The notes beneath the pieces were generated by a model, which had not been told where the DNA came from, did no database searches, and was given only the letters and a program-made list of their open reading frames with translations. Below, one piece after another: positions 10,802 to 19,098 of a stretch of DNA of 64,000 bases. The DNA lies in NCBI RefSeq assembly GCF_008763945.1, contig NZ_VTQH01000001.1, forward strand, positions 457,441-521,440, in the 5' to 3' direction. The stretch comes from Microbacterium testaceum StLB037. GTDB lineage: Bacteria > Actinomycetota > Actinomycetes > Actinomycetales > Microbacteriaceae. Position numbers and translations under genes: made by a program. How positions within the stretch are numbered: position 1 is the first letter of the stretch; each line of letters starts with the position of its first letter.

Positions 10802-11119
10802 CGCCCGTCAGCCTAGTCAGCCCCTCCGACACCGCCTCGACGCCGCGCCGCCGGATCCCGGATGCCGGCACCCCGGCGCCGCACGAGAGCCGCTGCCCTC
10901 CCCCGCGACGCGCTCCCCCGCGCCGCGGGGACGACCGTGCCGCCGCGGACGACCCGGGCCGGGCCCGCCCGTGCACAACGGAGGGCGGATGCCGCGCCAC
11001 GCCGCCTGACGTCCCCGACAAGCGGCGTGTCGGCCGCCGGCCCCGCCGTTGTGCGCGCCCCTGCCGCACCCCGCACTCCCGCGCCCCGCCCACCGCCCCC
11101 TCGAACGTAGGATGGGGCC
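10802..11119. promoter_or_regulatory. 318-bp divergent intergenic region, extremely GC-rich
   Basis: This gap separates DUF3499 (leftward) from the metallopeptidase-family gene (rightward). Only the two ends carry readable signals: TAGGCT at 10815-10810 for the left gene and TAGGAT at 11108-11113 for the right gene. The middle is almost pure G+C with many open frames but no convincing coding signal, repeat or hairpin. Confidence 0.6.
11108..11119 (+). promoter_or_regulatory. leaderless -10 box for the metallopeptidase-family gene
   Basis: TAGGAT (11108-11113) is followed by GGGGCC and then the ATG. With a start site about 6-7 nt after the -10 box, the message would begin at or next to the start codon. 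Confidence 0.6.
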
Positions 11120-11554
11120 ATGATGCGTCGCCGATCCCGGGAAGCGCGACCGGTGGTCCGCCCCTCACGGCACGGCCGTCACGGTCGCGAGAATCGCAGT
11201 CCCGTCGTACGCCCGCCGCTTCCCCCGATCGACACGCGCGTCGAGCGTTTCGACATCGCGGTCGGCGCCGCAGCCGAGTTCCTGCGCTCCGCCTGGAGCG
11301 ATCTGCGCGAGGTGTCGTTCGAGATCGGCATCATGCCCCCGGCTGCGGCCGACGGCATCCCGCGATGGACGGTCCTGCGCGACGAAAAGCGCATCATCCT
11401 GTACCGCGTTCCCATCGAGCGCCTGGGCCACCCCCACCACGACGACGACCTGCACCGTCGCATGATGATCGAGGGCGCGGTCTTCCGCGCGGCGGCCGAG
11501 TACCTCGACCGCGACCCGTGGGACCTCGGTCCCGAGCGGTTCCGCTTCTTCTGA
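11120..11554 (+). CDS. metallopeptidase-family (zincin-like) small protein
   Basis: A 144-residue protein. The first 35 residues are Arg/His-rich and probably disordered; the rest matches the actinobacterial family annotated as metallopeptidase (DUF1025/zincin-like), with R-V-E-R-F-D, I-P-R-W-T-V and L-H-R-R-M-M-I-E-G-A-V-F-R-A-A-A-E-Y-L-D. No HExxH zinc motif can be found, the expected helix reading H-R-R-M-M instead, so peptidase activity is doubtful. The gene sits beside DUF3499 and near whiB2, the same neighbourhood as the mycobacterial homologue. Two ATGs are adjacent at the start; TAGGAT lies 6 nt upstream and suggests leaderless translation. Confidence 0.75.
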   Translation: MMRRRSREARPVVRPSRHGRHGRENRSPVVRPPLPPIDTRVERFDIAVGAAAEFLRSAWSDLREVSFEIGIMPPAAADGIPRWTVLRDEKRIILYRVPIERLGHPHHDDDLHRRMMIEGAVFRAAAEYLDRDPWDLGPERFRFF

Positions 11555-11575
11555 TCCGCGGCGGGCGATGGGGCG

Positions 11576-12967
11576 CTACGGCAGGATCGTGAGCGCCGAG
11601 GCCGCGGCATCCGCGGGCCACAGGGGGTACGACGCCAGCGCTCCCGCGCCGGCGTACGACACCGCCGCGCGGACGGGGGCTCCCGCCTCGAGTCGATAGA
11701 CGCCCGCGCCGACCGGGATGGCGACGCTCGCACCGGCGGCCACGTTCGCGGTGACGGGGGTGCCGCCATCGGACGGCGTCAGAACGACTGTGGTGTCGCT
11801 GTCGCCGCCGGCGACGACCACGCTCGCTCCCACCCCCGCGGCGACCGCGATCTCGCTGGGAGCGGCGATCTCGGGCGCCGGCACGTACCAGGCGAAGTCG
11901 GCTCCCTCGCCGAAGCCGGTCGTCGACCAGGCGGCGCCGACGATGGGCGCTCCCGCCGAGACCTGCACGGTGTAAGCGCCGGCGGCCAGACCCGACAGGT
12001 CGAGAGAGGTGGGCAGACCGGAGGTGAGCGGGACATCGCTGGGCGCGGGGGCGCTCACCGAGGCGTCGAGGGGGGTGAGCGTGACCGTCGCCGTGGTGTC
12101 GGCGCCCGGCGACAGCAGCCGCAGCACCGTGCCCGCCTGCCCGGCGTCGGCGGCGAAGGCCTGAACCCCCGGGATGACCAGGTTCGCGTCGGCCTGGGCG
12201 AGAGGGGCGACCTGATCGGCGCCGCCGGGCAGCAGCAAACGGGTCAGCGTGGCCTGCAGGGACGCGTGCACCGGGGCGCCCGCCGAGACCACCCGCACGA
12301 CCGGGCTCTGCTCGCCGAGCAGCAGTCCCGCGAGCGGAACCACGCGCCGGCCGCCCGCCGGGACCACGATGTTCTGACCGCTCGGCGGCGTCGACACGCC
12401 CTGCGCGCCGTACACCGACAGCTGCACGGTCGCCGGGACGGTGCCCGGGTTCGCTAGCACGACCAGATCGTTGGCGCCGGTGTTCGATGCGCCTCCGATC
12501 AGCCACGACTCCGAGAGGGGCGGACGACACGCGGATGCCGAGAAACCGATGAGATCGGTCGCGGCGGCGGTCGACGACCCGGCGGCGGCGAGCGGGGCGG
12601 GAACGCCGTCGCGGGGAGCGGCGCGCAACGCCTCGGCGTCGCCGGAGGAGTCGCCCGTCACTCCCGTGAGCGCCGTGGTGGTCGCGTCGGAATCGGCGGG
12701 TCCGCTGACCACCTGCTGCGATGCGGCCGCGCTCAGCGACCCCGCCGCGTCGGCGCTGCGCCCGAGAGCCAACAGCGGTCCGTCGCAGGCGAGCACGGTG
12801 TCGCCGGGAGCCGGCGTCGCCTCCACCCGTACGGGCGTCGCGGTGTACTGGGGCCAGGGGGCCGCGATTCCGAGGACCGTGCCCACGACGGCGGCGGTGG
12901 CCACGGCCGCTCCCGCCACGACGCGGGCGCTCGTGGCCGCGACACGGACGATTCGCCGCTCGTTCAT
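11576..12967 (-). CDS. DUF5719 secreted or membrane-anchored protein
   Basis: A 463-residue protein with one N-terminal hydrophobic helix (about residues 12-37) acting as signal anchor, and a long Ala/Val/Gly-rich extracellular part made of beta-sandwich-like stretches (for example V-V-L-A-N-P-G-T and V-V-P-A-G-G-R-R-V-V-P-L). This is the DUF5719 family found next to a giant glycosyltransferase and whiB2 in Micrococcales; its role is unknown. Its ATG overlaps the glycosyltransferase stop by 4 nt (ATGA), so the two are made together, and it may act with that enzyme at the outer membrane face. Only 21 bp separate its stop from the convergent gene. Confidence 0.82.
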   Translation of the reverse strand: MNERRIVRVAATSARVVAGAAVATAAVVGTVLGIAAPWPQYTATPVRVEATPAPGDTVLACDGPLLALGRSADAAGSLSAAASQQVVSGPADSDATTTALTGVTGDSSGDAEALRAAPRDGVPAPLAAAGSSTAAATDLIGFSASACRPPLSESWLIGGASNTGANDLVVLANPGTVPATVQLSVYGAQGVSTPPSGQNIVVPAGGRRVVPLAGLLLGEQSPVVRVVSAGAPVHASLQATLTRLLLPGGADQVAPLAQADANLVIPGVQAFAADAGQAGTVLRLLSPGADTTATVTLTPLDASVSAPAPSDVPLTSGLPTSLDLSGLAAGAYTVQVSAGAPIVGAAWSTTGFGEGADFAWYVPAPEIAAPSEIAVAAGVGASVVVAGGDSDTTVVLTPSDGGTPVTANVAAGASVAIPVGAGVYRLEAGAPVRAAVSYAGAGALASYPLWPADAAASALTILP

Positions 12968-15807
12968 CGGGATCCTCCCGGGTTCGGGCCGACGATGCGC
13001 GGCGTGCGCCGGGCGACCCGACGCGACGCCGCGGTGGGCACGGCGAGAAGCAGGGCGACGAGCACGACGCCGATCGAGCCGGCGGCCACCAGACGCCGCA
13101 GCGCCAGGCGGTGGTCGTCGAGGGGTGCGCGAGGGGTCACCTCGGCGTTCACGCGCCACAGATCCCCGCGCGAGGTCGTGCCGACAGGGTCGAGCAGGTC
13201 GCGCTGGTCGAGCGAGGTCGCCGCCCCCAGGCGCGCTCCGCGGATGACGTCGTCCTCTCCGGCCGGCGCCGACTCGAGCAGCACGAAGGCGATGCCGCGC
13301 TCGGCGAGGCGCGAGACGACGTCGTCGGCCGAGGGCGTGACGAGGTCGGCGGCGAGGGCCGCAAGCTCGACATCCTGCGCGTCGGCCGAGGTGCGCGTGG
13401 CCTCGACGGTGCTCTGGCCCGAAAGGGTCGCGCTGCCGCCCCACACCACCTTGACGCGTAGTCCGTCGGTACGCGGATCGAGCACGATCGTGCCGATGTC
13501 GAGCGAGCCGCGGCCCTCGGCGGCGACGAAGGCGGGCAGGGTCGAGACGGGTCCGTTCGTCAGGACCGATCGGCCGCTCGCGGGATCGGCCGTCTGGGCG
13601 GTGAGAGCCGGGGCCACCGAGATCGCGAGGGCCCCGAGCGCGAGGAGCGCGGCGATGGGCCGGATCACGTGTACGCGCGCCGGGATCCCCGCGTCGAGGG
13701 CGACGACGGCCGCCCCCACGAGGCCGATCCACGCGAGGCTCAACCCCGCGCCCGGCCACAGCGGCACCGCGACGGAGTGGTCGAACGCCACCGCGACGCC
13801 CACGGCCGCGAAGGCGGTGGCCAGGCCCGTGACGGTCAGGACGATGAGGGCGGATGCCGTGATCCACCGCGGCGTGAGGACGGCGAGCACGGCCAGCACG
13901 GCGAGAGGCGCGATGAGCAGGCCGACCCACCAGACCGATCCCCCGGTGAGGCTCGCCCAGCCACCCGGGTCGGAGGTGGGGAAGCCGGCGGCGAGCAGCG
14001 CGCGCCCGAGGGGGGTGGCGGAGGCCTCATCCCCCGCGTAGGCGATGCCCGGATCCGCCAGCAGACCCCAGGGGTTGCCGGCGCGGATCTGCGTCCACAC
14101 GAGCGGGGCGAACACGACGATCGACGGGACGAGAAGCCAGACGACGCGAGCGACCCCGCGACCGGCCACGAGGGCCACGACGACGAGCGCCGCCGACCAC
14201 AGCACGATGACCGCAGGAGCGAGGGAGGGGGCCGAGGCGAGGACGGCGACGAGGAGGAGGGATGCCGCTCCCGCCGGCGCCCACGAGCGGTGGGCGACGC
14301 TCGCGGCGTAGAAGAGCCACGGGAGGAGCAGGTGCACGAGGACACCCGCCGGGCGCCCCTCGACGAGGGCCGCGAGGAACGTCGGCGCGAGCGCCCAGGC
14401 GACACCCGCGACGATGCGCAGCATCGACGACTCCGTCACGCGGGTCGCCGCGAACCATCCGCCGAGCACCGCGAGCGGGAGCGCGAGCACCCACAGCACG
14501 ACGAAGGCGCGCGACGGGTCGCCGGGCGACAGCGTCCCGATCAGTGCGACGACGGCCGAGAAGGGGTCGGCCGGTCCGACGGCATCCAGTCCGAGGGGAC
14601 GAGCGCCCCAGGCGGCGTCCTGCCAGAGCTGGGCCACGTTCTGCCGGAGCGGCGCCAGAGCGCCCCCGCCGAGCACCGGCCACGCCAGCAGCGGAGCGAA
14701 CAGGGCCGCCGACACCGCGAGGGCCCCCAGGACCGCCCACGCCCCGCCGCCCACGAAGAATCGCAGCTCCGAGCGCACGGGGGCGTCGGGGTCGGCGACG
14801 TCGCTCTCCCACCGCAGGCGCATCTCGGCGCGCGACACGCGCAGCGACGCGAGACGCGACCATCCCACCTTCCGCGTCGCGCGGATGCGCCGTCGCGCGC
14901 GCGCGACGGCGGCGGGCCGCGCCATGACCAGAAGCGTCGCCCCCCACTCGGGCAGCACCCGGTAGGGAACCTTCGTGACAAGGTGCAGGATCGTGCGCCA
15001 CAGCGCGAGCGGCAGCAGCGAGAGCCAGTGCAGGGCCACGGCGGGACCGGGCGCGTAGACGAGTCGGCGATGCAGCTGGGCGGTTCGCGTGGCGAAGGCG
15101 CGCCGTCGGGCACGCCGTCGACCGCGCGCCATGGCGGCCACCCCGTCGCCCGCGACCGCGACCCGGGCGGCGGGCACCAGCGAGACGAGGTGACCCGCGA
15201 GCCGCGCACGCACACCGAGGTCGAGGCCCTCGTCGGCGCCGCCCAGGGCCGGATCGAGTCCGCCGAGAGCGGTCCAGGCGTCGCGGCGCACGAGCAGGCC
15301 CCGGACGTCGGCGCCGAGCACGTCGGCATCCGCGTCGCGCTGCCCCTGATCGAGTTCGCCCGCCGCGAGCTCCACGGTGCCGCCGTAGCGGTTCATGCTG
15401 ACGCCGAGGGAGAGGATCGCGTCGCGGTCGTCCCACGCCACGAGTTTGGGGGCCGCGACGACGAGAGGAGGAGACAGCTCGAGGGCGCCCGCGAGGCGCA
15501 CGAGGGCGTCGGGGTCGGGCGCGGTGTCCTGCGCGAGGAGCCAGACCGCGTCGCCGGTGAGGCGGGGTGTGGCCAGGGCGGTGGCTGCGGCGAAAGACGT
15601 GCCCGCCGCAGCGGTGATGACGCCCTCGGCCCCGGACGATGCGGCGAGCTTCGTCAGCGTGGCGTCGGCGCCGCACAGCACGATCGTGAGCGCGTCGACG
15701 GGGCGGGTCTGGGCGGCGAGGGCCGCCAGGGTGCGCTCCAGATGGTTCGCTGCAGGAGTGCGTCCTTCGGGACGCACGACGAGGATGGCGTGAACACGGG
15801 CGGGCAT
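12964..15807 (-). CDS. large membrane glycosyltransferase, GT2 domain plus multi-TM region
   Basis: A 947-residue protein. Residues about 1-240 are a divergent GT2 domain (T-L-A-A-L-A-A-Q-T-R-P then D-A-V-W-L-L-A-Q-D, and later G-G-L-D-P-A-L-G-G-A-D-E-G-L-D-L). Around a dozen hydrophobic helices follow from about residue 270 to 740, then an extracytoplasmic stretch and a final helix near 910. Such proteins may use lipid-linked sugars at the membrane to modify a wall polymer. It is coupled to DUF5719 downstream. TAGGCT (minus strand, 15823-15818) lies 10 nt before the ATG. Donor and acceptor are unknown; the classical DxD is weak, so substrate inference is unsafe. Confidence 0.82.
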   Translation of the reverse strand: MPARVHAILVVRPEGRTPAANHLERTLAALAAQTRPVDALTIVLCGADATLTKLAASSGAEGVITAAAGTSFAAATALATPRLTGDAVWLLAQDTAPDPDALVRLAGALELSPPLVVAAPKLVAWDDRDAILSLGVSMNRYGGTVELAAGELDQGQRDADADVLGADVRGLLVRRDAWTALGGLDPALGGADEGLDLGVRARLAGHLVSLVPAARVAVAGDGVAAMARGRRRARRRAFATRTAQLHRRLVYAPGPAVALHWLSLLPLALWRTILHLVTKVPYRVLPEWGATLLVMARPAAVARARRRIRATRKVGWSRLASLRVSRAEMRLRWESDVADPDAPVRSELRFFVGGGAWAVLGALAVSAALFAPLLAWPVLGGGALAPLRQNVAQLWQDAAWGARPLGLDAVGPADPFSAVVALIGTLSPGDPSRAFVVLWVLALPLAVLGGWFAATRVTESSMLRIVAGVAWALAPTFLAALVEGRPAGVLVHLLLPWLFYAASVAHRSWAPAGAASLLLVAVLASAPSLAPAVIVLWSAALVVVALVAGRGVARVVWLLVPSIVVFAPLVWTQIRAGNPWGLLADPGIAYAGDEASATPLGRALLAAGFPTSDPGGWASLTGGSVWWVGLLIAPLAVLAVLAVLTPRWITASALIVLTVTGLATAFAAVGVAVAFDHSVAVPLWPGAGLSLAWIGLVGAAVVALDAGIPARVHVIRPIAALLALGALAISVAPALTAQTADPASGRSVLTNGPVSTLPAFVAAEGRGSLDIGTIVLDPRTDGLRVKVVWGGSATLSGQSTVEATRTSADAQDVELAALAADLVTPSADDVVSRLAERGIAFVLLESAPAGEDDVIRGARLGAATSLDQRDLLDPVGTTSRGDLWRVNAEVTPRAPLDDHRLALRRLVAAGSIGVVLVALLLAVPTAASRRVARRTPRIVGPNPGGSR

Positions 15808-15898
15808 GACGCGGATCAGCCTAAGTCCGCTCCCCCACGATCGCGGACGCCGCGCCGTCGGCGCGAGGAACGTTCAGGAGGATGCGCGCGGACGCGCG

Positions 15899-16222
15899 TC
15901 AGGCGCGGCGCTTGAGCTTGCGACGCTCGCGCTCACTGAGGCCGCCCCAGATGCCGAAGCGCTCGTCGTTCTGCAGCGCGTACTCGAGGCACTCGGACTT
16001 CACGTCGCACGAGGTGCAGATGCGCTTGGCATCCCGTGTCGAACCGCCCTTCTCGGGGAAGAAGGCCTCGGGATCGGTCTGCGAGCAGAGGGCGTCGGTC
16101 TGCCAGGCGAGAGCGTTCTCTTCGGTGGAGTCGATGTCGCGGCGGACGCCGGGAACACCGAGATCGACCGGATCGACGAACCAATTCTCCGGGACACCGG
16201 ACCGGTACTGCGACGTCGCCAT
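15899..16222 (-). CDS. whiB2: WhiB-family Fe-S regulator, WhiB2/WhmD type
   Basis: A 107-residue iron-sulfur transcription regulator. Four cysteines (Cys46, 69, 72, 78) have the C-x22-C-x2-C-x5-C pattern of a 4Fe-4S site, followed by the G-I-W-G-G turn (90-94) and a basic tail R-R-K-L-K-R-R for DNA contact. The ATG at 16222 is chosen because GGAGG stands 5 nt before it; a TTG seven codons upstream is in frame but lacks a ribosome site. The neighbours DUF3499, the metallopeptidase-like gene and manA match the mycobacterial whiB2 locus, where this protein acts in cell division. The promoter upstream carries a 20-bp near-perfect palindrome. Confidence 0.9.
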   Translation of the reverse strand: MATSQYRSGVPENWFVDPVDLGVPGVRRDIDSTEENALAWQTDALCSQTDPEAFFPEKGGSTRDAKRICTSCDVKSECLEYALQNDERFGIWGGLSERERRKLKRRA

Positions 16223-16270
16223 ATCGTCCTCCGCCTCGTTCAAGCCCCCATGACGCGGTTCCGCGCAGTC

Positions 16271-16302
16271 ATAATTACACCCGTGTGATTACGCCGAGTC
16301 AA
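16271..16302 (-). promoter_or_regulatory. whiB2 promoter overlapping a 20-bp palindrome
   Basis: On the minus strand TTGACT (16302-16297) is a good -35 box and TAATTAT (16277-16271) a plausible -10 region, 19 nt apart, or 17 nt if GTAATT is used. A palindrome at 16272-16291 (arms TAATTACAC and GTGTGATTA) has one mismatch and a CC centre, and overlaps spacer and -10. It looks like a repressor operator; the protein that binds is unknown. Confidence 0.65.
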
Positions 16303-16368
16303 GTCGCGGATCGTAAACCCTCAAGGGCGAGGTGAACCTTCAGTCGCGGCTACGGCGTGTCGCGGCTC

Positions 16369-17532
16369 TCACGCGCCGGGCATGGCGACGAACACCTCGC
16401 CGCCGCCGTCGGACACGAGGGGCGTCTCATCGGGGGTCACCAGGGCCGCCTGCCCCGGCCGGACGGTGAGGCTGGCACCCGAGGCGCCCGTGAGCGTGGT
16501 CTCGCCTGCCACACCGAGGGCGATCGAGACGCCGCCGAGATCGAGCTGGGCCCGGACACCCGCCTCGAGGTGCCCGAGGGCGAAGTCGGCGATTCCGGGG
16601 GCGAAGAGCTCGGCGCCGTCGCCCGCGGTGGACGGGCGCAGGAACGGCGGCTCGGCCGGACGGAAGTCGACGAGGCCGAGCAGTTCCTCGACGTCGATGT
16701 GCTTGGGGGTCAGGCCGCCGCGCAGCACGTTGTCGCTCGCGGCCATGATCTCTACGCCGAGACCGGCGACGTAGGCGTGCAGGACGCCGGCCGGGACGAA
16801 GATCGCCTCGCCGCGGCGCAGCTCGACGAGGTTCATCAGCAGCGCGACCACGATGCCGGGATCGGCGGGGTAGGCCGAGTGCAGCGAGCGGGTCAGCGCC
16901 AGCTCGGCGTCGAACCCGGACGCGTCGGCCGACGACGCGGCATCCACGATCTCTTCGATCTCGGCGCGCTCCGCTCCCCCGAGCAGCCAGCCGATCGCCG
17001 ATCGGAGGGCGGCAGCGGCGTCGTCCGCCGAGAGGTGCGCGCGCAGCGCCCGCACCGCGGGAGCGTCGCCGAGCGCGTCGACCAGGGCACGCGTGCGGTC
17101 GAGGTCGCGCAGCCCCGCCAGCGCGGTGAAGGTGTCGCTCAGGGCGACGATCACCTCGGGCTTGTGGTTGTCGTCCTTGTAGTTTCGCTCCCCCGCATCG
17201 CGCGGGACCCCGGCCTTCTCTTCGCGGGCGAAGCCCGCGACGGCCTGCTCCTTCGAGGGGTGCACCTGGATCGAGAGGGGCGCACCGGCCGCGAGCAGCT
17301 TCAGCAGGTAGGGCAGCTTCGTGGGGACGCCCTGGTCAGCGGCGACGGAGGGCAGCCACGCGTCGAGCGTGCGGCCGGAGCCGTCGTGCACCTCGGCGGG
17401 CGAGCCGGGGTGATCGCCGAACCACACCTCGGCCTCGGGCGCCCCGGTGGGCTCGCGTCCCTCGAGGTCGGCGATGAGGGTGGGGCTTCCCCAGGCGTAG
17501 TCGCGGGGGGTGTTCGAAAGGGCGATCAGCAC
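16369..17532 (-). CDS. manA: mannose-6-phosphate isomerase, class I
   Basis: A 387-residue zinc enzyme that interconverts fructose-6-phosphate and mannose-6-phosphate, feeding GDP-mannose for glycans. Metal and active-site signatures are clear: Q-V-H-P-S-K-E-Q-A, N-Y-K-D-D-N-H-K-P-E and V-P-A-G-V-L-H-A-Y. The length is typical. The GTG start at 17532 has TATGCT (minus strand, 17544-17539) exactly 6 nt upstream, indicating a leaderless transcript. The gene lies in the whiB2 neighbourhood as in mycobacteria, but a phosphomannomutase is not present here. It is divergent from the Wzy-like gene, with 62 bp between starts. Confidence 0.95.
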   Translation of the reverse strand: MLIALSNTPRDYAWGSPTLIADLEGREPTGAPEAEVWFGDHPGSPAEVHDGSGRTLDAWLPSVAADQGVPTKLPYLLKLLAAGAPLSIQVHPSKEQAVAGFAREEKAGVPRDAGERNYKDDNHKPEVIVALSDTFTALAGLRDLDRTRALVDALGDAPAVRALRAHLSADDAAAALRSAIGWLLGGAERAEIEEIVDAASSADASGFDAELALTRSLHSAYPADPGIVVALLMNLVELRRGEAIFVPAGVLHAYVAGLGVEIMAASDNVLRGGLTPKHIDVEELLGLVDFRPAEPPFLRPSTAGDGAELFAPGIADFALGHLEAGVRAQLDLGGVSIALGVAGETTLTGASGASLTVRPGQAALVTPDETPLVSDGGGEVFVAMPGA

Positions 17533-17594
17533 GGCGTCAGCATAATGCGCTCGCCTGACGCCGGACGGATGCCGACCGCTACCCTGAACACACC

Positions 17595-18995
17595 ATGGCG
17601 ATGCACACGAGTCACCCGGTGTCGGCGCTGCCGACGGCCCCGGCGCGCGAGACGACGGGGCATCTGCTGCTGCGGGCCTGGTGCGTGCTTCTGCTCGTGC
17701 TCGCCCTGGGCGGGGTGGGTCTGGTCAACGCCGTCGGCCCCGCGATCACCGCGATCGTGGTCGCCGCCACCGCCGTCGTGTCGGGCATCGTCTGGCTCGT
17801 CGTTCGCCCGCCCCTCGCCGTGCGGCGCCTGCCCTGGCTCGCGTTCGGCTACCTCGCCTGGGCGACGGCGTCGGTGCTGTGGAGCGCCTGGCCGATGGCA
17901 TCCCTCCTCACCCTCTCCCTGCTGATCGTCACGACGTTCCAGGGCCTGTTCATCGGGGCCGTGTTGACCTGGCGCGACGTCGTGCGGGCCCTCGCCTCGG
18001 CCGCGAAGTGGATCGTCGGGCTGTCGCTGGTGTTCGAGCTCGTCGCGGCTGTGTTCGTGCGCGGACCGGTGCTGCCCGGGTTCGTCGTCACCGCCGCGGG
18101 CGAGGATCCGGTGGGGCCGTGGTCCAGCGGCACCCTGTTCACCGGCGGGCGCGTCGAGGGTCTCTTCGGCAACCCCGATCTGCTCGCCGCGGTCATGCTC
18201 GTCGCCGTGATCGTCTTCGGCGTCCGGATCGCGGTCGGCGCCCCCCGGCGCGTGCTGCTCGCGGTGTGGACCGCCGTCGCCGCGTTACTCTTCGTCCGCG
18301 CGGAATCGGTCACCGCCTGGATCGCCGCGGCCTTCGTCGCCCTGGTCCTGGCCACGGTGCTCGTCATGCGCACCGCGCGCCGCCCCGGCGAACGCACCCG
18401 CTGGTACCTGCTGTACGCCGCGATCGGGCTGGGCGGGGGCGGCGCCCTGTGGCTCAACCGCCCGGCGCTGTTCGATCTCCTCGGCCGCGGCGCCGACCTG
18501 ACGGGGCGCGACAGCATCTGGACCGAGGTCATCGCGCGGGCGGAGCAGCGTCCTGTCATCGGGTGGGGCTTCTCGACGCCGTGGATCCCGACCGAGCCGC
18601 TCATCGACGGGTGGATCGTCGAGGACGGCCGGACGGTGATCCAGGCGCACAGCATGTGGCTCGACGCCTTCCTCCAGCTCGGCGGGATCGGCGTGATCCT
18701 GCTGGCGCTGGTGGGACTGGCGTACGTGTGGCGGTCGTGGTTCTTCGCCGTCGACCGACCGCGCTGGGACCTGCGCGACGACCGCCCCCACTCCCCCCTG
18801 ACCCTGCTGCCGACCCTGCTCGGGGCCCTGCTCGTGGTGCAGGGGCTCACGGATTCCGGACCGCTGCTGCTGTGGGGCTGGCTGTTCGTGATCCTCTTCG
18901 GCGCGAAGATCAAGCAGACGCCGCTGGTGGGGGTCGGCCCCAGCGAGCAGAGCATCTCCATCGAGCGGGGCGAGCTGCGGCGGCCGGGGCCCTGA
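17595..18995 (+). CDS. O-antigen ligase/polymerase-like (Wzy/WaaL family) membrane protein
   Basis: A 466-residue protein with about 11 hydrophobic helices and the Wzy_C-type periplasmic loop: G-R-D-S-I-W-T-E-V, P-V-I-G-W-G-F, then A-H-S-M-W-L-D-A-F-L-Q-L-G-G-I-G-V. Family members join lipid-linked glycan repeat units or transfer them to an acceptor outside the membrane. It opens the polysaccharide locus and is 103 bp upstream of glfT2 in the same direction. TACCCT (17580-17585) lies 9 nt before the ATG with no ribosome site. Polymerase and ligase cannot be told apart by sequence; the presence of a Wzx-like flippase at 30.8 kb favours polymerase. Confidence 0.85.
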   Translation: MAMHTSHPVSALPTAPARETTGHLLLRAWCVLLLVLALGGVGLVNAVGPAITAIVVAATAVVSGIVWLVVRPPLAVRRLPWLAFGYLAWATASVLWSAWPMASLLTLSLLIVTTFQGLFIGAVLTWRDVVRALASAAKWIVGLSLVFELVAAVFVRGPVLPGFVVTAAGEDPVGPWSSGTLFTGGRVEGLFGNPDLLAAVMLVAVIVFGVRIAVGAPRRVLLAVWTAVAALLFVRAESVTAWIAAAFVALVLATVLVMRTARRPGERTRWYLLYAAIGLGGGGALWLNRPALFDLLGRGADLTGRDSIWTEVIARAEQRPVIGWGFSTPWIPTEPLIDGWIVEDGRTVIQAHSMWLDAFLQLGGIGVILLALVGLAYVWRSWFFAVDRPRWDLRDDRPHSPLTLLPTLLGALLVVQGLTDSGPLLLWGWLFVILFGAKIKQTPLVGVGPSEQSISIERGELRRPGP

Positions 18996-19098
18996 TCCCG
19001 GCCCAGGGGCGTTCGACGCTCAGGGTCGCGGGATGCGTGCCCGGTAGACTTCCCGCTGGCTCTCCGCGGCCGCGGCTCCTCGACCGAAAGATCCCTTC

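Noticed and set aside
10802..11119. Small gene in the GC-rich gap between DUF3499 and the metallopeptidase-family gene
   Set aside because: Several frames are open but all give Arg/Pro/Ala strings, and both neighbouring promoters point outward from the gap.
13669..15915. A 748-codon plus-strand frame antisense to the large glycosyltransferase
   Set aside because: Highly charged low-complexity product typical of antisense reading in GC-rich DNA.
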